From the NCBI GenBank assembly GCA_027625915.1, contig JANTQA010000015.1, positions 4,245,001 to 4,309,000 on the forward strand: a stretch of DNA of 64,000 nt. Reading direction: 5' to 3'. The first letter of the stretch is position 1. Each line of letters starts with the position of its first letter. Below, one piece after another: positions 21,801 to 33,138 of the stretch. Position numbers and translations under genes: made by a program. Below the pieces are notes generated by a model that saw nothing but the letters and a program-made list of their open reading frames with translations, was not told the DNA's origin and made no database searches. The stretch is from Anaeramoeba flamelloides. Its lineage: Eukaryota > Metamonada > Anaeramoebidae.

Positions 21801-24800
21801 GGTATTTCAATTTTAAATGGGAAAAATTTTCACTTCGTTTTCAATTCCTTTTTCAAAGAGAGAAAGCTACAAATTACCAACCTACTTGTTTGAGTACTCT
21901 ATTTTAAAAAAAGGAATCTAGAAAATGAAGAGAAAATTCTTTACCATTTATAATTCAAATACCAGTAATTATTTGTCAATTTACAAATTATTACTCTTTG
22001 TTGAAAAACTCGATACTCATAATAATCTGAATCAAAAAAAAACAAAACAGTAAAAATAAAAAAAATTAAAAAAAATTAAAAAAAAGGAAAGGAAAAATTA
22101 CCCATAAACTACTTGTTGCCATGATTAAAAAGCGATCATTTTCTGTAAGTCTCAATAGCATTGTAAAGGGGCTACAAGAAATAAAAGGTTGGAAATCCTT
22201 ATCACCAAAGGCACGGGAAATTGCCAATGTGTGATTTATTCTTCCATCTTCTGTTACGATCCCACCCGACTTCTGGATTCTATTTCTTTCCCTTTTTTGG
22301 TCTGGCTTATGCGAATGGGTAAGCCTGGTGGCCTTTTGTAAATCGTTTGTTAAAATTATCCCAGTATCGCCGAGATTAGCAATGAAGCAAGTTCTTCCCA
22401 AGATTAGCACAATGGCGGCGGTGCACCCGGAATCATCATCTGGGATTTCATCTAAAGTTTTATTAAATTTATGAAAAATGGCTCTAAAAACTCGTGTTAA
22501 TGATTTGTGGTTTACGAGTTGTCCCTTGTTTCCTTTCTTATTGTGACTTGTATTTTTCTTGTTTAATTGCCGTTTTTTATTTTTTGGATTCAATGAGGAA
22601 GCGCCCCGATTATTTTTATTCGCTTTGGAAAATTTTTTTCTTTCAATATTTGGAGAGCTCGATGGCGAATTTAATCGCGATAATTGCAATTTAAGTTTTT
22701 TTTTAATCATTTCTGGAATGCATCTAACAGCCAGTTGGCTTGCTAGTTTGCCACCATGCCCATCGAATAAGCAAAACAGATCCACGTTTTTAAACATGTT
22801 GGCTTGGATTGATAAAGAATCTTCCATTTCTTCTCTCCTACCGGATGTTTGTGAATAACCAATTTTATGTCTATTTGATGAGATATTGATCATTCGACCA
22901 GGTGAATTCGAAACGGAAGGATCAACAATCAATTCCGATAATTCATTAAAATAATCCAACCCATTATTGTTATTGTTATTGTTATTGTTATTACCACTAT
23001 TATTATTGTTGTTGTTGTTGTTGTTATTATTATTTAATCTTTTTGTTTTTTTTGAATTAGACGATTGATTATTTTTGTTATTAATCATATTCTCATCTAA
23101 AACGTATTTTTTATAATGAGAATAAATTTTTGCAATTTGAGAAACAAATTTGGAATCTTGCTTTAAACTGTTTTTTTTAATTTTGATTAATAATTTTTTG
23201 AATTCCTTTTTTAATCCATTGCCTTCGATATGCAAATGTTCCAAATATTTTGCCAAACCTAACTTGGTAAAATTGATCATTGAAACATTATTATAGGACA
23301 TTTTTAAAATAATTAATCTTGAGATATGATTAAAAACGGCCTGTGGTATTTTGTAAATTTCATTATTAGATAAATCCAATTCCAACGTTAGACCTAAGAG
23401 GCCACCCCATAGAGTATCTAGCCTTCTTAAACGATTATGAGCAAATTCAATTTTATAGCCACCATATCTGGTCGCCCTATTTAAATTGAAGAATTCCTTC
23501 GGTATTTTTTTAATTCTATTACCGGAAAAACGAATTGTTGATAGGTTCCTAAAATAGCCAAAAGTCTTTGGCAAGAAAAACAATCTATTGCAAGAAAAGT
23601 CTACCTCTTTTAATTGCCTACAATTAAAGATTTGTGGTGGAATCAAAGTTATTTTGTTGTGTGCCAATAATAAATATTGTAAATTTTTTAAATTACAAAG
23701 GACATTGGGGAATTGTCGTATTAAATTTAATGATAAATTAATCGAAGTCAATGAACCCAAATTCTCAAAGCTGGTTGGTAAAGCTTTTATTAAATTGTCT
23801 TCGCAGGCTAAAGTCTTCAATTGCGACAATGAGCCCAATTCTTCAGGCAATGAACTTAACTCATTTTTCGAAATGATCAAAGTCGTCAATTGCTCACATT
23901 TGCCAATGCTTGGATGGATTTCCTTTAGGGAATTGTTTTTTAAATAAAGCAAATACAGAGAAGTTAAATATTTTATTGAGCTTGGCAAAATCTCTAGTTT
24001 GTTGTTTGAAATGATTAACTGTTCCAGGGATACCAAACCTTCGAACATCGGATCTGGCAATTTCTTTATATTATTATAGGACAAATTCAGCTTTGATAGC
24101 AATGACAAACCAGAAAAGGGGATTTCTAATTGCTCAATATTGTTATAAGACAAATCTAAATTCGTTAACGATCTTAGATCATGAATCACCGCTGGCACCA
24201 TCGGTAATTGATTTTTCGACAATGACAACTCGTTTAAAGTTAGGTCTAACGATTTCATGCTTTGTGGTAGTGTCGTCAATTTGTTACGCTGCAACAGCAA
24301 TTTGCTCAAATTGGTCAATTTGCCGATGCCTTCGGGTAAGGCGCTTATTCGGTTGGTCCTCAATTCCAATCTTTTTAACGACAGCAATTCAGAAACAGAC
24401 TCACACGTGCCTTCAATTAAGTTCCCATTCGCTTCCAGGTGTGTAACACTAATTAAGCCTTGTAACAATTTGCTATCAAATGCTTTCAATTTGTTATAGT
24501 TGAAGATGATTTTTTTTAATTCCATCATACGACTAAAGCACCCCTTAGGTAGACTTTCAATTCTGTTTGCGTCGACTAATAGCTCTTCCAATTTTATAAG
24601 CCCACTTAACTTGGGTAACGTTGTCAATTTGTTTTTCAACAAAATTAATATTTTGAGATTTGTTAGTTTGTTGATCTCTTTGGGTAAGCCTTCTAAATGG
24701 TTTTCCCTTAAATCCAGCCGAGTCAAATTGGCTAGTTTGCTTATCTTGCTTGACAAATTTGTTAAATTGTTCCACCCTGCATCGAGCGTCTCCAACGTTT

Positions 24801-25035
24801 GCAGTCTGTACAGTGTATCGGGAAACTGATCCAGCTTGTTGTACGTCCAATTCAAATAGATCAACGTCTTGTTTGTTGAAAATTTAGTTGGGATCGTGCG
24901 TATTTGGTTGCCTGCAATATTTAAAGACTCTAATTGGCTATAATAAACCAAGTTTTGTGGCAGCTTTGTTAAGTTTTGTTTCACAAAATCTAATCGTTTA
25001 TCGGGTATCTCTTTTTTTGATTCAGAGCCACCCAT
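18839..25035 (-). CDS. Leucine-rich-repeat PP2C phosphatase (PHLPP-like), N-myristoylation motif
   Basis: Exons 25035-22102 and 19969-18839 join in phase 0 (TGG|GAT, restoring LWDV) to 1,354 residues. Residues about 10-640 are a long array of LRRs of the L-x-x-L-x-L-x-x-N-x-L-x-x-LP type. A low-complexity linker with Asn runs (23038-22962) follows, then a PP2C (PPM) Ser/Thr phosphatase domain at about 725-1020: RREEMEDS, LFDGHGG, SGCTAA, ANLGDTG, LAISRAFGD, LWDV and ENISVIVV, with a basic insert of about 60 residues in the middle. The tail (about 1020-1354) is charged, coiled-coil-like, then acidic. The layout resembles PHLPP but lacks a PH domain; instead the start MGGSESKK fits an N-myristoylation signal. 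The usual S-D-G-L-W-D-V motif reads T-S-S-L-W-D-V, so one metal-binding Asp is missing, as also in PHLPP. The intron is 2,132 bases. Activity is uncertain. Confidence 0.93.
20205..20750 (+). repeat. Dispersed repeat, copy 2, with inverted ends
   Basis: Same-orientation relative of 4655-5185. Its ends are inverted copies: CCAAAAATTTGGACACACCC on the left (from about 20219) and GTGTCCAAATTTTTG on the right (about 20728-20742). The internal 70-codon + strand ORF (20434-20646) is not conserved in the other copy and is probably chance. Likely a non-autonomous DNA transposon of about 520 bases. Confidence 0.65.
20835..21580. mobile_element. 746-base MITE flanked by TTAA (GGGATTAGCGTC family)
   Basis: Tips GGGATTAGCGTC and GACGCTAATCCC are exact inverted copies. 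The inverted match continues for about 105 bases (ATCAAAGTATGTTGT, ATTAGTG, CTCTAAAAAATC) at roughly 75% identity. TTAA lies on both sides (20831-20834, 21581-21584). The tip differs from the element at 15483-16002, but the flank and layout are the same. No transposase. Confidence 0.8.
21016..21113. mobile_element. Small inverted repeat nested in the 20.8 kb MITE
   Basis: AATCTGCATTTCGCC on the left and GGCGAAATGTAGATT on the right pair with one mismatch, with further pairing inside (ATTTTATGA / TCATAAAAT). About 98 bases in all, lying in the non-inverted centre of the larger element. No target duplication could be decided. Confidence 0.65.
22962..23037 (-). repeat. Asparagine-coding trinucleotide run in the LRR-PP2C gene
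   Basis: Runs of AAC/AAT codons interrupted by Ser-Gly encode an Asn-rich linker between the LRR array and the phosphatase domain. Mixed codons indicate selection or age rather than very recent slippage. Confidence 0.85.
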
Positions 25036-27686
25036 GTTTTTTGTTCCGAGTTTGTTTGTATTTGTTTTTTATTTCGAAATTATTCGTTTGGTTTTGCTCT
25101 ATTTTGTTTTTGCTCTTTTTTTTTTGAAATTGTTTTTCTTTGGTTTTTTGATGAAATAGGAGAAATTTAAAAAAATGATAAAGAAGTCGGAAAACTAATT
25201 AGTTTGTTAAAAATTCGAAGAAAACAATTTTCTTCTCCTTTCTTTGAAAAGAGTTCTAATTTTGAAAAAGACAAAATAAAAAAATAAAATACTATTATTA
25301 CAGACTTGAGATTTCCTTTAATTGGAATGATTCGAAACGAATACACAAATGTCCGTTACCTAATTATTATTTCAGTCCTTCTTCACCATCATTTATTTTT
25401 TGTGTGTTGAATAAAATTAACAAGTCAATTTTGATTGATTTATCATAGGAAGAAAAGATTTAATAATTTCAATCACCCAAATATACGATTATAAAATACT
25501 GCTTCTTTCTTGATTATAGACATTTACTGTAAACTTGTTTAAATGAAAAATTGATTGAATTTATCTCTGCTTCGATGTAAATTTAAGGACTGGAGAAGTG
25601 AGGCTTTGAAATAGCACAAAAAATAAAAACGCTCAAAAATACTATTTTTTGATAAAATAATTTTCTTTGATTCTCGGATAAAAGATTGAATTAATCTGAA
25701 TCACAACAAAAGCAAGGAATTTGTCATATATATTCTGAATTACTTTTGACTCTTATCCTTAATTTACTTATCACTTTATATGTCTTTCGCTACAATTTCG
25801 GTTTTTTTTATTTTTTCTAATTTCCAGTAATTGGTCCCAAAAATAATATTCTCTCTTATATTATTATTCAAAATTGAATGGGAATTGTTGATCAAAAACT
25901 AATAAAGAAAAAAATTCAAAGAGAAAAAACTGAAACATTTTTTGTTATTTTGGAAACATAATTAAAAATCTATTAATTTGGAATTGAATGAAGAGTTACT
26001 TATTGAAATGTGAATTTAAAATGGTTAAAAAAGTTTAGATACTCGGTTTTTTGATCATAAGAGATTGATACAAAATAGATTTGTAATAAAAAACTAAATG
26101 TCTTGAAATACTACAATTGTTCGAAAAAATAAGAAGGTATTTTATTTTTTTGGAATAATTTTTTTGAAAACAACCATTTCAATTTCGAATTCTAAAGTAT
26201 AAAATGGAATTCAGGGAAGAGTAAGACTGGAAAGTCGTGTTTAATTCCTTTTTCTGAAGTGAAATTTTTTATTCAAAAATTAAATCCAGAATAGACATCA
26301 AGGATTTGGTACTCATTTTCATTCATGAGAGTTACTTTTTGAGATTATTTATTACACAATGGATTTCAAAAATTACAAATACACATCAGGAATAAAACTG
26401 TTTGTAGCTTGAATGTTTGGTAGTAATTATATTTTGTCTTTTTTTAGTTGAAGAAAAGATCAAAAAAAGAGCAATTTATTTTCTCAACACATGGAAAGAA
26501 TAGTTTAATTTCAATTTTGGTTTAAAAATTGTTTTGTTTTGGTGGAGTGTTTTCCACTCGGTACAAAAAAACAGGAGTTGTATTTTTTCAAGAAAAAAAT
26601 TTTAAATGAAATTTCAATTTTTAAAAAGAATAAAATTGTTTTCGTTATTTATTCAAATTTTGGAAGAAAAACCAGCAAACTCAAACCCTTATTGACAGGT
26701 CTTGAAATGGTTTTGATTTTAGAAACTACAAAATAAGAAAACGGTGAAAATTTTTTTATTTTTTTTCGATTTTAAGTAAAAGATTATGGGCGTTTATCGA
26801 ACTCAAATAGTGAATTGGGGTTGGTTTTAACAATATTCTAATCGAATTTAGCTGTCTATATTCATTAAAACAAATTCTTTAAAAAAAACATTGTCCCCGT
26901 ATACTAAGGCATATAGGAATTAGAAATTCAAAAGATATTAAAATTTCTGTAGTAATTACTGTTTTAGAAACCTGTAATATTGGTTTTCATTAAAATTTCT
27001 TATTTACTCAATGTGAGTCGATAAGATTGTGAATACAAAAATTGTCAAACAAACAAATACTGCCCACAAATTAATTACCAAATTTTTTGTATAACTTGAT
27101 CGAAATAAAAAAACGGAAAGAGAAGATGAATAGAAAAGTTTTTCTCTTTTATTGTTGGAGAATCTATAAGAAAAGGTAAAGATTTTATGATAAGTAACAG
27201 CAAGAATTTATCTTGTGATCCTGTATAGAAATTCTAAAAGGGAAAATAAAAGCTTAATGGATTGTAATTGTGAGAATAGAATCAAAAACCCACATTTTTA
27301 AGGTTTGTTTACTTATTTTTTGGATAATTTAAAAACAAATAACAAACCCAAATATAAGACAGGTTTATTAGAAACAAAATGAACATAAGATCAAATTAAA
27401 TCAAAATTTCAATTTGAATTGGTACCTAATAATAATTAACTTTTTTTAGTGGTTTTTAGTAATAAACAATTTTTCTGTAATACGTATAAAGCCTATATAT
27501 ATATCTATAGATATAGACATATATATTTATGTCTACAAAGGGTTTGAAAGAACATTCAAAGAAGAAAATATATAGATAAAATTTCAAAATTAAAAACATT
27601 TTTGAATTTTTCTTTATATTTGGATTTTTTTTGAATTATAATTTGATTCGAAAAAAAAATTTTTTAGATCAAGATCAATAATCATA

Positions 27687-27882
27687 GCAGTTAGTTCCAC
27701 TTTTAAGACATAAACTTTGAACGAAATTTACAACTCCAAAAAATCCCAAATTAAGGCAATAAATTCCAATTCTAGTAAAATAATTTGTATAAAAAAAAAG
27801 TTCAAAAAATGTGCCTTGATTTAATAGTTTTTTGTCGGTTATATTTTGTTGAAAGTTTGTGTCATAAAAGTGGAACTGACTC
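27687..27882. mobile_element. 196-base TA-flanked MITE (AGTTCCACTTTT family), copy 1
   Basis: Ends GCAGTTAGTTCCACTTTT and AAAGTGGAACTGACTC are inverted copies flanked by TA (27685-27686, 27883-27884). The arms extend through ACATAAACTTT...AACGAAATTT and CAAATTAAGG. The same element, better preserved, is at 32752-32948. Tc1/mariner-type by duplication and tip. Confidence 0.85.
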
Positions 27883-28389
27883 TAAGATAAAAAAAAAACC
27901 ATATTCTAATGATCCTGAAAGAGTGGGAATAATGTTATAGATATGCTATTGATTTCTATTGGAATTTTCTTTGATCTTCGATTAACAATCAAAATCAATA
28001 TTTCTTTTTATCTTAAAAGCTATAATGGAATTTGAGAGTTTTTAATTTTTAAAAAAAAATATAGTTTCTTTTTATTACTTCATATGGATATTAACTATTC
28101 TCTGATGTGCAATATTCTACTTATTTCTTATTTATTTGTTACAATCATTTATCAAAAAAATAATTGATATCTATAACTTTTTTTTTTGGGGGGGCTATTT
28201 TGATAGAACCAAATTTTTGATAAATCTTCATATTCATTAAATCAAACAGTTCACAAATATTGAATATTTATTGCCATTTTAAATAGATAATCTACTTAAA
28301 AATAATACTCAAACACTTAAACAGAAAAAAATATACATTTTAATTAAATAGAAAAAGTCATTACCAATTTCATTTTACTACTTGAATTA

Positions 28390-28473
28390 TAGCTGTTCCA
28401 AGGATAGCATAAAATTTCAAATAAAACACAAATGTGTTTTATTTGCAATTTTACAGTAGAATTGGAAATACTG
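28390..28473. mobile_element. 84-base TA-flanked MITE (CAGTCTTTCC family), copy 2
   Basis: Related to 10850-10941: GCTGTTCCAAGGATAGC, ATAAAATTTCAAATAAAAC, then the inverted half TGTTTTATTTGCAATTTTAC...ATTGGAAATACTG. TA flanks (28388-28389, 28474-28475). One tip base differs from the expected C. Confidence 0.7.
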
Positions 28474-29107
28474 TATGAAAAAAAAAAAATTTGATATAAT
28501 CACAAAAATATCATTTTTTTTTTAGATAATTATCATTTTTAAAACAAATAACTCTGTTTTTAAAAATTTCCTTTCATAAATAATTGGAAGATCTACTAAT
28601 TATCCTAATATTCTTCCAATTGGAACTAATTCAAAATTTTCAATCACAGCAGAGTTTTAAAAAAATTTTAAGTGAAGAAATCATTTACAAATTTTATTAA
28701 AATTTATATTTGATATACACAGAAGAGGTGCAAACTTTTTAACTCCTGACAATAAAATCCTAGTTACAATATCACATTTTTAATTTCAAAAATTAGCAAG
28801 ATTTTTTTAAAAGAAATAAACAATTTTAGCTTGATCTCTAAAATTTTCACATTTATTAATCATTTTCAATTAACAAAAATTTTACAAAAACCAATACAAA
28901 ATTTTGATGAAGAAAACTTTAAACCGATGGAATTTAACAGAGAGTAATAACAGAATTTCTAAAAATAGTAAATTCATTATAATTTAATATTGGGGTGACA
29001 TTTTACCAATTTTGAGTACCTGACTTTCTGCAAAATTGAATCATTTAAATCATTTTTTCTTCCTCTCTTTTTTATTCAGTAAATTTTCTTTGGTTACTTG
29101 TTTCTCG

Positions 29108-29139
29108 AAATAAATAAATAAATAAATAAATAAATAAAT
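29108..29139. repeat. (AAAT)n microsatellite
   Basis: About eight uninterrupted AAAT units in intergenic DNA. Confidence 0.95.
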
Positions 29140-29504
29140 CATTTAAATCATTTAAGTCATTTCATTAATTAAATAAATGGATGTTTTTATAAAAAGAATG
29201 GTTGTCCATATCTTAGTTTAAAATTTTATTAACATTTGAAAAATGTAAATAATTAATCAATGACTCTTGAAAAAAATAAAAAAACAGTTCTGTATTGAAA
29301 TGATTTCTGATATTTGTTTCAAAAGCCTTATTTTGACTCAAATTCATTTTTAATTTCTGAACTGTAAAAATTTTTATTCTCAAAATTTTTAAAGAAATAA
29401 ATTACTTTCTACAATATCCAAACCAAGCCTTGGCGGTGTGCTTAATGATGATTCAAAATAATATTTGTGTTTCTTAATTACACAAATACCAGTATTAACC
29501 AATA

Positions 29505-29776
29505 AAAGAAACCAATAATAAACCCTAAAAAATATGGTATTGGTTTCTTAAAGTTCTATTATTTAAAAAGAAATTCTAAAAATGAAGGATCAAAAAATAA
29601 AATTTTTCTCAAACAAACAAGTTAAATTTTTAATCATTAAAAAAACACCAAAATTTCAAAAAAATTGAGAATATTATGGAAAATTTTCAACAAATTCCAT
29701 CCCTAATTTAAAAATCTACTGAAAAACCCAAGGAATTTACCTTCAAAATTGATTTGAACTTTGGTATATTATTTGA
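29505..29776 (+). repeat. Dispersed repeat family (AAGAAACCAAT), copy 2
   Basis: Same order of anchors as 17374-17642, from AAAGAAACCAATAATAAA to CAAAATTGATTTGAACTTTG, about three-quarters identical by eye. Similarity fades on both sides, so the true ends are not defined. The overlapping 61-codon ORF (29754-29939) is probably chance. Confidence 0.7.
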
Positions 29777-30897
29777 TGTAAAATTGGATACTTTGTTGGA
29801 AAAAGAAGAAAAAAAAATGTTGAATTTTTATTCTGAAAATCAGCTTTTATACTCGTCACACAATTTTTTTTTAATCGTATTATTTACAATGAATTTCACA
29901 AACGAATATTCAAAAACCTATTTTCATTTGATTCATTAAATTCTAGTTTTAGTTCAAAAAATTAAGTCTTTTGAATTCTTCTATATAAATTAAGTTTTTA
30001 ATTGTACAAATTCGTTAGATTTGATAATTATTTATTTTCCATTAAAATGAGAACTCAAAAAAATTATGAATCTGATTGAAATTTGTTCTTGAATTTTTCC
30101 ATTATTATGATTTGAATCTTTTGTGACTGTTTTTTGTTTCCGAGAAATCAACTCCTTTATTTTAATCTATCAAAAAAAATAGTATTGTTTTTCTTTGGTA
30201 TTGTTTGATAAAAATATTTTAAAAAAGAATTTAAAAAGCAAATTTGTAAAAAAATGTCTGTTAAAATAATTAAAATAGTAATAAGATGATAAATTCAAAG
30301 AAATGAAATTGTTTGGATTTATTTGTTTTCAGAAGTGATAAAATACAAAAAATCTATGAAAATTAACTTTTGGACGATTTTTTTTTTTTTTTCTTTTTAA
30401 TTTCAACAACTTTATTTGGAAAGGTGATGGTTTGTGTTTGGTTCAAAAAGAAAAGATTTGATTCAAACATAAACCTTCTTGGGTCTGCTTTTTTGGTTCT
30501 ATGATTTATTTTGAATAATCCCCAGCATTCCTATAAACACATCTCAGGATCCAAAACAAAATTTAATAAAACCAAAAATTGAATCAAAAAAAAAGAACAA
30601 AAATCGGAAAAATGAAAAGAATCAACTCTGGTTCACTTTGAGTTCGTTTTATTTTCACGAACAGAAGCGTGGATGGTGATTTTGGTTACAAATTTTCAAT
30701 AGCTTCTTGCACTCAGAAAATCTTTTTGAGGAATGCTTACTCAATTAAAATTAAGAACCCATAGTAGAATGTACTTACTTTCATAAACAAAATATATCTT
30801 ATGTTTGTAAATTCAAGTAACCAAAAACTTTTATTTGCGAATAAATATTTATTTTTTATCTTTTTTTTTTATTTGCGCTTGTGACTGATTTTAAAAA

Positions 30898-32448
30898 ATG
30901 GAAGAATTTGAAAGAAGAAAAACCAAATCCATAAACAGTCTCAAAGATGAAAACAACAAATTTTTTGATAAATACCTGGATTTAGAAAAGGAAGAAGAGT
31001 CCAAGTATCTTCAAAAAACAAAAAAGCTTAACATTGACCAAACCAAAAAACAACCTTTCGAAACCACAATTCTGATCCAAACATCGAATTTAAAAAATAA
31101 AAAATATGAAGAAATGATGAAAAATCTACCACATAATATTGAGCTACTCAAAAAAGGAAAAAAAACTGAAAAATTTTTCGGTCTCAATTTTGTTAAAGAT
31201 TTGTTATGTGAAGAAAACAATAATTCAATTGATTATCTTCTTTCGTTTGGCATCTTGCCCAATTTAATTGAAATCCTTGATGAAGACGAAGACCCCGGTT
31301 TACAATATGAGGCAGCCTGTTGTATCGCCAACATTTGCGCAGGCACTTCTGGGCAAGCCGAAATGGTTATTCAAGCTGGCTGTATGCCGATCTTGATTCG
31401 TCTATTATTAAGCACTAAGCAAGATCTTCAATACAGGGCAGCGGTGGCACTGTACAATATAGTAGAAAATTCTGATGAGGTTTCGTACGAACCTTGGGTC
31501 GATGCCATGGTGAAAATTTTTATTAGCACTTTCAGACTGGGACCACCTTTGGGAATCAAAAAGGCAATAGTTTGCTGTTTGTCCAATTTAGTAGAGCGAT
31601 GGAACAAAGAAAGTAAAACAATTAATAAACACTTTCCCGATTTAGCATTAATTCTGCTGGATTTAATCGCCCAACAATCGCATCAAGGATTATTAAGTGA
31701 GGCTTGCTATTCGCTTGAAAGAATATTGTATAACAACGATCCGTTAATTACTTTGACAATGCAGCATGGCCTTTGCAACCAAATATTTGAAATATTTCGA
31801 AACAATTCTTTCGATTTGCTAATCCAAGTACACTGCTTAAATATCTTGGCGGACATAAGCTCGGGGGCAGAAGAGCATGTACACGAATTGATCAACGCCG
31901 GCATTTTGCCACTGGTTTATAAAACCTTATTGAAAAACGAACAAGTCCTTCATAAGCAGTGTTGTTTGATCCTTTACAATGTTTGTGAAGTTTCAGATCA
32001 ATATATCCAATTGATCATTGATATGAATTTAGTCCCCATTCTGCTTGAAATATTAGAGGAAGAGGATTTAATCAAAAAGAATGCCTTTTTAGCCTTATCA
32101 AATATGGTAGATATGGGCGGCCTTGAACAAATGTGCTTTCTTATCAATTCTGGCATTATTCAAATATTTGTCGACTTTCTCAATTTTGATGACAACGAAG
32201 TCGTCTTATCTTGCCTGGGTTCACTTCAGAAAATTTTTAAATTAGGTGAAATTGTCTCGAGCATAAGGGGCAATAATAACAACGCACTTGTTTTAAACTT
32301 TATCTCTTGCGGCGGTTTTGATAATATAAGGAAACTGAAATTAAATAATGATGACAAGGAAATTAATATTTTATTAGGAGAAATTATGATATATTTTCTC
32401 AATGAACACAATAAACTAAGCGAAGAGGAGAAAAATTTCAAAAAATAA
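30898..32448 (+). CDS. Divergent importin-alpha-like armadillo-repeat protein
   Basis: 516 residues, one exon. From about residue 80 onward the protein is a chain of armadillo repeats in importin-alpha order: LQYEAACCIANICAGTSGQ...VIQAGCMPILIRLL corresponds to the first NLS-binding repeat, then QYRAAVALYNIVENSDE, AIVCCLSNLVERW, EACYSLERIL, CLNILADISSG...INAGILPL, CLILYNVCEVSDQ...LVPILLEIL, AFLALSNMVD and CLGSLQKIFKLGE. Importin-alpha carries NLS cargo into the nucleus via importin-beta. Here every position that holds the NLS-gripping Trp of the A-W-A-L-x-N-I pattern has Cys, Ala or another residue, while many Asn are kept. The N-terminus (MEEFERRKTKSINSL...) lacks the Arg/Lys-rich importin-beta-binding segment. 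I infer an importin-alpha-derived protein that probably does not bind classical NLSs. A distinct ARM-only protein is the alternative. Confidence 0.85.
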   Translation: MEEFERRKTKSINSLKDENNKFFDKYLDLEKEEESKYLQKTKKLNIDQTKKQPFETTILIQTSNLKNKKYEEMMKNLPHNIELLKKGKKTEKFFGLNFVKDLLCEENNNSIDYLLSFGILPNLIEILDEDEDPGLQYEAACCIANICAGTSGQAEMVIQAGCMPILIRLLLSTKQDLQYRAAVALYNIVENSDEVSYEPWVDAMVKIFISTFRLGPPLGIKKAIVCCLSNLVERWNKESKTINKHFPDLALILLDLIAQQSHQGLLSEACYSLERILYNNDPLITLTMQHGLCNQIFEIFRNNSFDLLIQVHCLNILADISSGAEEHVHELINAGILPLVYKTLLKNEQVLHKQCCLILYNVCEVSDQYIQLIIDMNLVPILLEILEEEDLIKKNAFLALSNMVDMGGLEQMCFLINSGIIQIFVDFLNFDDNEVVLSCLGSLQKIFKLGEIVSSIRGNNNNALVLNFISCGGFDNIRKLKLNNDDKEINILLGEIMIYFLNEHNKLSEEEKNFKK

Positions 32449-32751
32449 TTGAAATCTTTTTTTAACAATAATTTAATTATATAAACCAAAATGAATTCTG
32501 AAGATAAATTACAAAAGCCTTCCTTTTATATTAGCGAAGGATCTCTGAAATTTCATGCTCAGATTAAAATAAATAATTTTTTGAAAAAATGGAGTTGTTT
32601 ATTGGCGTTTTTTTTTTTTTTTTTTGATTTTATTTTTGTTCTACTCTAAAATCCCACTTACTGCACCCTGAGAAATACATCTAACAAGATATTTGTTCAA
32701 TTATTTATTTCATAAAAGTCCGTAATTAGTGCTAAAAGCATCGAGAAGATA

Positions 32752-32948
32752 CAGCCAGTTCCACTTTTCAGGTACAAACTTTCAACGAAATTTAAGGCAC
32801 AAAAAAATCTCAAATTAAGGCACAAAATTTGTAATTTGTTTTTTTACAATTTATTTTACTTGATTCTGAATTATGTACCTTAATTTGAGATTTTTTTTTG
32901 GGCCTTAAATTTTGTTCTAAGTTTGTGCCTTAAAAGTGGAACTGGCTG
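32752..32948. mobile_element. 197-base TA-flanked MITE (AGTTCCACTTTT family), copy 2
   Basis: Ends CAGCCAGTTCCACTTTT and AAAAGTGGAACTGGCTG are exact inverted copies flanked by TA (32750-32751, 32949-32950). The arms are about 75 bases each (GGTACAAACTTTCAACG, AATTTAAGGC, AAATCTCAAATTAAGG) and pair almost throughout, so it would fold into a long hairpin. Sister of 27687-27882. Confidence 0.9.
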
Positions 32949-33138
32949 TAGTGAATTTTAATAAATTCACTCTAAATTAAGACTATTCTTCACTGTGACG
33001 CTGTAGTAAGTAATGTTTTTAGAATAAAGTATTTGTAAAAAAGTGGGGATTTTTTTTTTACATTTCATAAAAAATCATCTTTTTAACACAGTTATTCGTT
33101 AATTGATAATATCAAATTAAGTTAAATGATGATACCGA

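Larger units (their letters stand above)
19970..22101 (-). other. Intron of the LRR-PP2C gene (2.1 kb, three elements)
   Basis: Bounded by GTAATT and AATAG on the - strand; the join restores a canonical PP2C motif, so it is firm. It contains a dispersed repeat copy (20205-20750), a TTAA-flanked MITE (20835-21580) and a smaller inverted repeat nested within that (21016-21113). More than half of the intron is therefore repeat-derived. Confidence 0.85.
25036..30897. other. Divergent intergenic region, 5.9 kb
   Basis: Separates the LRR-PP2C gene (-) from the importin-alpha-like gene (+), so it should hold both promoters. Contains two TA-flanked MITEs (27687-27882, 28390-28473), a dispersed repeat copy (29505-29776), an AT-dinucleotide patch (27494-27535) and an (AAAT)n microsatellite (29108-29139). 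The segment 30420-30740 is less A/T-rich than its surroundings and may carry a promoter or 5' untranslated exon, but I see no conserved coding sequence. Confidence 0.65.

Noticed and set aside
22066-22101. Hydrophobic end of the first LRR-PP2C ORF as a tail anchor
   Set aside because: It is intron read-through; joining to 19969 restores the LWDV motif and the rest of the PP2C domain.
26539-26736. 65-codon + strand ORF
   Set aside because: Starts at TTG, no family, no flanking exons; composition like the surrounding spacer.
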